From the NCBI GenBank assembly GCA_965277615.1, contig CBDIDG010000005.1, forward strand, positions 1,674,001 to 1,738,000: DNA of 64,000 nucleotides, given 5' to 3'. The position numbers and the translations under genes were made by a program. The notes under the pieces are model-generated. The model searched no databases. It worked only from the letters and a program-made list of their open reading frames with translations, and had not been told where the DNA came from. This DNA is from Bog-532 sp965277615 (GTDB lineage: Bacteria; Actinomycetota; Actinomycetes; Streptosporangiales; Streptosporangiaceae). Positions 59,265 through 64,000 of the stretch are shown here, in pieces. Positions within the stretch are counted from its first letter, which is position 1. The number at the start of each line of letters is the position of its first letter.

Positions 59265-59918
59265 CTAGGAAGCCCGCTCCCGGACCTGCCGCTGCAGGCG
59301 GTCGCAGACCGAAGGCCACTCGGGCCGCAGGATCGAGTAGTACGCCGTGTCCCTGATGCTGCCGTCCGCCGCCGGGCTGTGGGCCCGGCGGACCCCCTCG
59401 AACGTGGCCCCGAGCCGTTCGATGGCGGCCCGGGACACCTGGTTGCGGGCGTCGGTCTTGAGCGTGACCCGGAGCACGCTCCACACGTCGAAGGCGTGCC
59501 GGAGCATGAGCAGCTTGCACTCGTCGTTGACCCCGGTGCGCTGAGCCGACGGGGCCAACCAGGTGCTGCCGATCTCCGCCACCACCGGCGGCTGCCCGTC
59601 GCTGGGCACCGGCCCGCGGCCCACCCCGGGCGGCCAGGGCGGCGGCCAGCGGAACACCTCCAGGTCCAGGAACCGGGTGGAGCCGACGATCCGGTGGCCC
59701 ATCCGGGTGCGCACCGCGAACGGCACGGTCCGGCCGGCGTCCCGGTCGTCCAGGGCGGCCTGCACGTACCGGCGCGCATCGGCCAGTCCGTCGGGCACCC
59801 AGGTGTAGCCGAAACTGTCCCGGGCCCCCGAAGCCGCCTCGGCCAGCGCCTCGGCGTGGGCCATGCTCAGCGGCTCCAGCCGGACCCCGGCCCCCTCCAG
59901 CCCAAACGCCCTAAGCAT
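59265..59918 (-). CDS. GNAT-family N-acetyltransferase (RimJ/RimL type)
   Basis: A 217-residue acetyltransferase: VRLEPLSMAHAEALAEAA at the start, GHRIVGSTRFLDLEV near residues 77-91, IGSTWLAPSAQRTGVNDECK near 119-138 covering the acetyl-CoA region, and LRVTLKTDARNQVSRAAIERLGATFEG near 155-181, the RimJ/RimL signature. The substrate is unknown. ATG 59918 overlaps the stop of the aminotransferase gene, so it is the last gene of an fpg-aminotransferase-GNAT operon. Confidence 0.9.
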   Translation of the reverse strand: MLRAFGLEGAGVRLEPLSMAHAEALAEAASGARDSFGYTWVPDGLADARRYVQAALDDRDAGRTVPFAVRTRMGHRIVGSTRFLDLEVFRWPPPWPPGVGRGPVPSDGQPPVVAEIGSTWLAPSAQRTGVNDECKLLMLRHAFDVWSVLRVTLKTDARNQVSRAAIERLGATFEGVRRAHSPAADGSIRDTAYYSILRPEWPSVCDRLQRQVRERAS

Positions 59919-60945
59919 CGCGGCCCGCCAGCGCATCCACGGCTGCGTCGACGTCCCGTTCGGTGGTGTAGATGTGGCAGGCCAGCCGGGTCCGGCCCGC
60001 GCGGGCGCTGGCCCGGATGCCCGCCCGGTCCAGCTTGGCCTCGGCGCCGGGGATGTCGGCCGACACGATCGCGCTGTCACCGGGGGGCAGGCCCAGGCCC
60101 TCCCGGAGCCGGTTGGCCAGCCGGACGTTGTGGTCGTGGATCACGGCCACCCCGATCTGCTCGATCACTTCCAGCGCCGGCGCGGTGCCGACCCACGACA
60201 TCCAGGCGGGCGAGGTGTCGAACTGGCGGGCGCCTGCAGCCAGCCGCAGCGGCGGACCGTAATAGCTGCTGGCCCGGTCCGCTCCGGCGTACCAGCTGGC
60301 CGTGATGGGCCGCATCCGGTCCCGCAGGCTGTCGCTCAGGTAAAGGAACGACGAGCCGCGCGGCGACATCAGCCACTTGTAGGCGTGCACCGCCACCGCG
60401 TCGAAGGACGTCGCGTCGATGGGCAGCCAGCCGCAGGCCTGGGTGCCGTCCACCACGACCAGCGCGCCGTGCTGGCGCGCCACCGCGGTGATCTCGGCTG
60501 CCGGGGCCGCCTCCCCGGACGCCGACTGGACCAGGCTGAACGCGACCAGCGTGGTGCGGCCGTCGATGGCGCCAGCCAGCCGGTCCAGCGGCACCGTGGC
60601 GATCTCGATGCTCCGGTCGGCCTGGGCCAGCCAGGGGAACAGGTTCGAGGTGAACTCTTCCTCCGGCACCACGACCCGCGCGCCGGCCGGCAGCGCCGCC
60701 GCGACCAGGCCCAGCAGGCCGGAGACGGTGGCCCCGATGGCCACGTCCTGCGCCGCCGCGCCGATCAGCCGGGCGAAGCGCTCCCTGGCCTGGTCCACGC
60801 TGCGGTCCCACGGCTCCCAGCTGGTCCGGCCGGCCCGCCAGTCGTCCAGCATGGCCTGTACCGCATCGACCGCGGGCCGGGGCGGAAGGCCGTAGCTGGC
60901 CGTGTTGAGAAAGCCTGGCTCAGGCGTCCACAGGTCAGGCGGCAT
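59911..60945 (-). CDS. Class V PLP aminotransferase-fold enzyme
   Basis: A 344-residue fold type I enzyme of the cysteine desulfurase/isopenicillin epimerase group. FLNTASYGLPPRPAV near residues 13-27 starts the domain, VVVDGTQACGWLPID near 166-180 holds the PLP Asp, and AVHAYKWLMSPRGSSFLYL near 189-207 the Schiff-base Lys. No desulfurase active-site Cys loop is obvious, so the reaction is unresolved. ATG 60945 overlaps the fpg end by 11 nt, and its stop overlaps the GNAT start. Confidence 0.88.
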   Translation of the reverse strand: MPPDLWTPEPGFLNTASYGLPPRPAVDAVQAMLDDWRAGRTSWEPWDRSVDQARERFARLIGAAAQDVAIGATVSGLLGLVAAALPAGARVVVPEEEFTSNLFPWLAQADRSIEIATVPLDRLAGAIDGRTTLVAFSLVQSASGEAAPAAEITAVARQHGALVVVDGTQACGWLPIDATSFDAVAVHAYKWLMSPRGSSFLYLSDSLRDRMRPITASWYAGADRASSYYGPPLRLAAGARQFDTSPAWMSWVGTAPALEVIEQIGVAVIHDHNVRLANRLREGLGLPPGDSAIVSADIPGAEAKLDRAGIRASARAGRTRLACHIYTTERDVDAAVDALAGRDA

Positions 60946-61771
60946 CGGGCCACACTGCCTGCTCGCGCGAACACCACCAGGTCGAGCGGCCACCGACCGT
61001 GCCGTGCACCATCTCGGCCCCGCACCGCGGGCAGCTGCCACCGGGATGCCGGGCCGCGATGACGTCGCCGGTGTGCACGCCGCCCTTGGCCCCGGCTGAT
61101 TTCAGCGCGGCCTGCAGGGTGCGGTACAGCCGGTCGGTGTCCTTGCGCTGCAGCCGGTTCACCGGCGTGGCGGGCGGGATCTTGGCCTGCCACAGCGCCT
61201 CGTCGGCCAGCAGGTTGCCGACCCCGGCGATCTTGGACTGATCGAGCAACCGGGCCTTGACCGCGATCGACCCGCGGCTGATCAGCCCGCGGAACTGCGC
61301 CGGCGTGACCTCCTCGGCGTCCGGGCCGAGCGCGTCCACCTGCGGGTCGAGCCGGATCCGCCCGAGCCGCCGTTTGTCGAACAGCACCAGCCGCCCGCCG
61401 TCGGCGAACTCCAGGGTGAACCGGTTCCACTCCGGCTTGCGCGGCTGGGCGTCCCGGCGTCGTGGGCCGCCGCCCTCGGCGGCCGCTCCGTCCGGCCCGG
61501 TGATCACGATGCGGCCCCCCATACCCAGGTGGAGGCCCAGGTCGGGCCCGGGATCGGGTGAACCGTCCAGGCCGGAGGTCTCGGCCCACATCGTCTTGCC
61601 CCGGCGCCTGGCCGCGGTCAGCGTCCGCCCCACCAGCGCGTCCCGAAGTTCACCGGGCGAGTGCGGGCGGCACACGAACGTATCGGCATCGTCGACCGCG
61701 ACGATACGCCGATGCAGCGCCCGGTCGGCGATCAGCCGACGGGCCGTCTCCACCTCGGGAAGTTCCGGCAT
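60935..61771 (-). CDS. Fpg/Nei-family DNA glycosylase with incomplete zinc finger
   Basis: Removes oxidised bases and nicks DNA at abasic sites. MPELPEVETARRL holds the catalytic Pro2 and Glu3, RRRGKTMW the conserved lysine near 58, LHLGMGGRI the helix motif, and DQSKIAGVGNLLADEALW the H2TH region near 180-197. The C-terminal zinc finger has CPRCG and then WWCSREQ; the fourth cysteine of the usual CPxCQ is missing. Residues 100-115 are an Arg/Gly-rich insert. It is the first gene of an overlapping operon. Confidence 0.92.
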   Translation of the reverse strand: MPELPEVETARRLIADRALHRRIVAVDDADTFVCRPHSPGELRDALVGRTLTAARRRGKTMWAETSGLDGSPDPGPDLGLHLGMGGRIVITGPDGAAAEGGGPRRRDAQPRKPEWNRFTLEFADGGRLVLFDKRRLGRIRLDPQVDALGPDAEEVTPAQFRGLISRGSIAVKARLLDQSKIAGVGNLLADEALWQAKIPPATPVNRLQRKDTDRLYRTLQAALKSAGAKGGVHTGDVIAARHPGGSCPRCGAEMVHGTVGGRSTWWCSREQAVWPDAA

Positions 61772-61920
61772 CCACCCGTTCTACCCGGCCCCTCCGCCGG
61801 GCCGCACGCTGCCCTCGGGGTTACGGCCGGCCCCGCCCGGGCGAATGACGGCAATAGGTCCCCGTTCGTCCGCTTTGGAGGTAGGCGGAACGTTCAGGTG
61901 GGCCCGTTCCGGCGGCACGT

Positions 61921-62775
61921 TCAGGCGGGCACGGTGAGCCGGTAGACGGACGCCGCGGTCGAGCCGAACACCGCGGCTTGCTCATCCTCGCGCAGCCGGG
62001 ACGCCAGCAACTCCCGGGCCAGCGCGATCACCTCGGCGTAACTGGCCGCGATCGTGCACACCGGCCAGTCGGAGCCGAACATCAGCCGTCCCGGCCCGAA
62101 GCTCTCCAGCAGGTGATCGACGTACGGTGCGAACGACTCCGGCGTCCACGCCGGGCCGGCTTCGGTCACCAGGCCGGACAGCTTGCAGGTCAGGTTGGGC
62201 AGCGCGGCCATCTCGGCCACCAGCCCGGCCCACGGCTCGGTGCGGCCCGCGCTGATCTCCGGTTTGCCGCCGTGGTCGAGCACGAACCGCACCTCGTCCA
62301 GCTCGGCCGTCACCCGTAGCGCGGCCGGCAGCTGGGACGGCCGCACCAGCAGGTCGAAGACGAGCCCGGCCGCACCTACCGCCCGCAGGCCGCGGCCCAC
62401 GTCGGGGCGGCCCAGCCAGTTCGGGTCCGGCTCATCCTGGACCAGGTGCCGGACCCCGGCCAGCCGGTTGCCGCCGGGCAGGCCGCGCAGCCGGTCCAGC
62501 TCGCCGCTCACGTCATCCGCGGTCAGGTCGACCCAGCCGATCACTCCGGCCACCTCGGGGACCTGCCCGGCGGTGGCGGCCGCGGCGGCCAGAAGGTCCG
62601 CGGTCTCCGCCGAACTGGCCAGCACCTGGACCAGCACGCTGGCCGTAATCCCGGCCGGGACGCACTCCTTGGCGTAGTCGGCCAGCCCGAACGACCGGCG
62701 CAGCCGGGGCCGGCTGATCAGCCAGTCGTGCTGCCGCGCCGCCGGGTCCCAGATGTGGTGGTGGGCGTCGATCAT
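61921..62775 (-). CDS. Amidohydrolase family 2 (lactonase-like) metal hydrolase
   Basis: A 284-residue TIM-barrel hydrolase: MIDAHHHIWDP at the N-terminus is the HxH metal motif, FVLDHGGKPEI near 165-175 supplies another His, and FGSDWPVC near 234-241 the metal Asp. This matches the L-fucono/L-rhamnono-lactonase or 2-pyrone-dicarboxylate lactonase branch. GGAGG sits 5 nt before ATG 62775; two upstream in-frame ATGs lack such a site. It is alone in its transcript. Confidence 0.9.
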   Translation of the reverse strand: MIDAHHHIWDPAARQHDWLISRPRLRRSFGLADYAKECVPAGITASVLVQVLASSAETADLLAAAAATAGQVPEVAGVIGWVDLTADDVSGELDRLRGLPGGNRLAGVRHLVQDEPDPNWLGRPDVGRGLRAVGAAGLVFDLLVRPSQLPAALRVTAELDEVRFVLDHGGKPEISAGRTEPWAGLVAEMAALPNLTCKLSGLVTEAGPAWTPESFAPYVDHLLESFGPGRLMFGSDWPVCTIAASYAEVIALARELLASRLREDEQAAVFGSTAASVYRLTVPA

Positions 62776-63081
62776 CTGGTCCTCCATCGGTGGCGTCTGC
62801 GTGGTGCCGATGGCCACGGTTCAGAGGATCGCGTTACCGATTCGTGATCCTGTTATCGTCATCCGGCCGGGCCTCTGGCACGTCACCTGTGTATAACTGA
62901 TCCGCATATTTCTGCTTTGGGATGGCGGGGCGACCGGTACGTTCAGGACGTTTGGTGGAAGTTTGCGCCTTACGCCGGCCTTGCTGCGATCTGCTGGCGG
63001 TGAGGTCACCTCGACGGCCCTGGTCCGTGCGCCGTGATCATCCCACGTTCTGAGCTGGGTGGCTTGGGGGGAAAGGCTTCA
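62776..63081. other. Divergent intergenic region
   Basis: No gene is seen. AGGATC (62825-62830) and GATCCT (62846-62851) form a short inverted repeat about 55 bp upstream of the amidohydrolase start. The stretch is slightly AT-richer than its flanks and should hold both promoters. Confidence 0.5.
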
Positions 63082-64000
63082 TTGAGCAAGACCATGATGG
63101 CAGCGGACCAGCGGGTCCCGGCTCTGATCCTCAAGGTCGGCCAGTACCCGTTGCACTCCGGTGGTCTGGCGGCCGTGCGCACGCTGGGCCGCCTGGGTAT
63201 CCCGGTCCACGCCATCACCGAAGACCGGCTGACCCCGGTGGCGGTGTCGCGCTACTGCACAGGCCGGTTCGTCTGGCACGCGACCGGGCGGGAGGACCCC
63301 GCCATCCTGGCCGCGCGGCTGCGCGAGGTCGGCGAGCGCATCGGGCAGCCAGCCGTGGTCGTCCCGATGGACGACGAGTCCGCGGTACTGCTGGCTGAAT
63401 ATGCCGCTGAGCTAGAGGAACACTTTCTCTTCCCGCGTATCGACCCGGCGCTGCCCCGCGCGCTGGCCAGCAAGCAGAAGCTGTACGACCTGTGCCGCCG
63501 GTATGACATCCCCGCGCCGGTCACGGCCAGCCCCGCCACCGGCGCCGAGCTCGTCGCGTTCGCCCAGCAGGCCACCTTCCCGGTGGTGGTGAAGGTGGCC
63601 GAGCCCTGGGTGCGGCGGCAGTTCCCGGTGGTGGCGCACAGCTCGGTCATGGCCAGCGCCGACGAGCTGGTCGCGCTGGCCCCGGCGGCCGACGCGGCCG
63701 CCAACGTGATCGTGCAGGAGTACATACCCCGCGAGCAGGCCGAGGACTGGTTCGTCCACCTGTACTGCGATTCCGGCTCGAACAGCCTGCTGACCTTCAC
63801 CGGCGTCAAGGTGCGGTCCTGGCCGCCGCACGCCGGCGCGACCGCCTCGGCCTACTCCGCGCCCAACCCGGAGCTGGCCGAGCTGTCCGAGCGCCTGTGC
63901 AAGGAAATCGGCTTCCGCGGTATCGCTGACCTCGACTGGCGCTTGGACAAGCGCGACGGCCGGTACAAGCTGGTGGACTTCAACCCGCGAGTCGGTAACC
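63082..64000 (+). CDS. ATP-grasp carboxylate-amine ligase-like protein (3' truncated by the window)
   Basis: The frame is open to the window end, so the gene is cut. Residues 10-125 are a Rossmann-like pre-ATP-grasp domain (LILKVGQYPLHSGGLAAVRT), and PVVVKVAEPWVR near 173-184 and IVQEYIPREQAEDWFVHLYC near 212-231 are the ATP-binding strands. LVDFNPRVGN at the end is the metal-binding strand with the typical Asn and Arg of ATP-grasp ligases. It probably joins a carboxylate to an amine or activates a small acid; the substrate is unknown. TTG 63082 has GAAAGG 5 nt upstream; ATG 63094 is an alternative. Confidence 0.85.
   Translation, partial: MSKTMMAADQRVPALILKVGQYPLHSGGLAAVRTLGRLGIPVHAITEDRLTPVAVSRYCTGRFVWHATGREDPAILAARLREVGERIGQPAVVVPMDDESAVLLAEYAAELEEHFLFPRIDPALPRALASKQKLYDLCRRYDIPAPVTASPATGAELVAFAQQATFPVVVKVAEPWVRRQFPVVAHSSVMASADELVALAPAADAAANVIVQEYIPREQAEDWFVHLYCDSGSNSLLTFTGVKVRSWPPHAGATASAYSAPNPELAELSERLCKEIGFRGIADLDWRLDKRDGRYKLVDFNPRVGN

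Overview
The window is about 70% G+C or higher and reads as chromosomal DNA of an actinomycete. The evidence is a BldC regulator, mycothiol S-conjugate amidase (Mca), actinobacterial DUF501 and DUF4229 proteins, system II cytochrome c maturation, frequent GTG/TTG starts, many ATGA/GTGA gene overlaps, and the block mfd, SurA-like lipoprotein, mazG ... eno, divIC, DUF501, ppx, which I recognise from Streptomyces and relatives. I cannot resolve genus or order. No insertion sequence, prophage or CRISPR array was seen.

Layout. 0-9 kb: the end of the cytochrome c maturation genes (resB, ccsB), a small membrane protein, a HEXXH metallopeptidase with a small downstream partner, bldC, a PLP dehydratase, DUF4229, an APS kinase with a degenerate ATP-sulfurylase-like domain, and a methyltransferase. 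9.5-15 kb: mfd, SurA-like lipoprotein and mazG, closed by an intrinsic terminator. 15-25 kb: a roughly 700-bp leader region and then a surface-glycan cassette: two GT2 glycosyltransferases, a NodB deacetylase, a 1345-residue fusion of a Wzx-type flippase to a GT-C-like membrane protein, a beta-helix protein, and a convergent galE. 25-29 kb: eno, divIC, DUF501, ppx and a family-5 uracil-DNA glycosylase, all overlapping by a few bases. 29.1-30 kb: a low-GC gap with one odd tRNA gene. 30-41 kb: F420/flavin oxidoreductase, DUF4287, thiolase, cbs-metB, a MoxR/VWA pair, a 1.07-kb intergenic region with three perfect inverted repeats, and ilvA. 41-50 kb: greA, mca, serS with a follower gene, and hrpA. 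50-64 kb: aldo/keto reductases, a collagen-like-repeat protein, rhodanese, ArsR, an MFS/TetR pair, RecQ with a phosphoribosyltransferase-like tail, a cysteine-hydrolase-like protein lacking its catalytic residues, an overlapping fpg-aminotransferase-GNAT operon, an amidohydrolase, and an ATP-grasp ligase cut by the window end.

How genes work together. resB/ccsB act as the haem delivery and ligation complex. The 15.7-23.8 kb genes plausibly build, flip and modify one exported glycan, with galE supplying UDP-galactose. cbs and metB interconvert homocysteine, cystathionine and cysteine. mfd, udg, fpg and recQ are DNA-repair genes. The most unusual window-wide trait is short in-frame tandem repeats added to linkers and tails of unrelated proteins (LARET, Ala-Ser, Gly-Pro-X, TPGVAAPRDA, PPGPSGQPG, QPxPD).

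Start codons were chosen from Shine-Dalgarno spacing and family alignment by eye. All functional calls are from reading the translations, with no database search.
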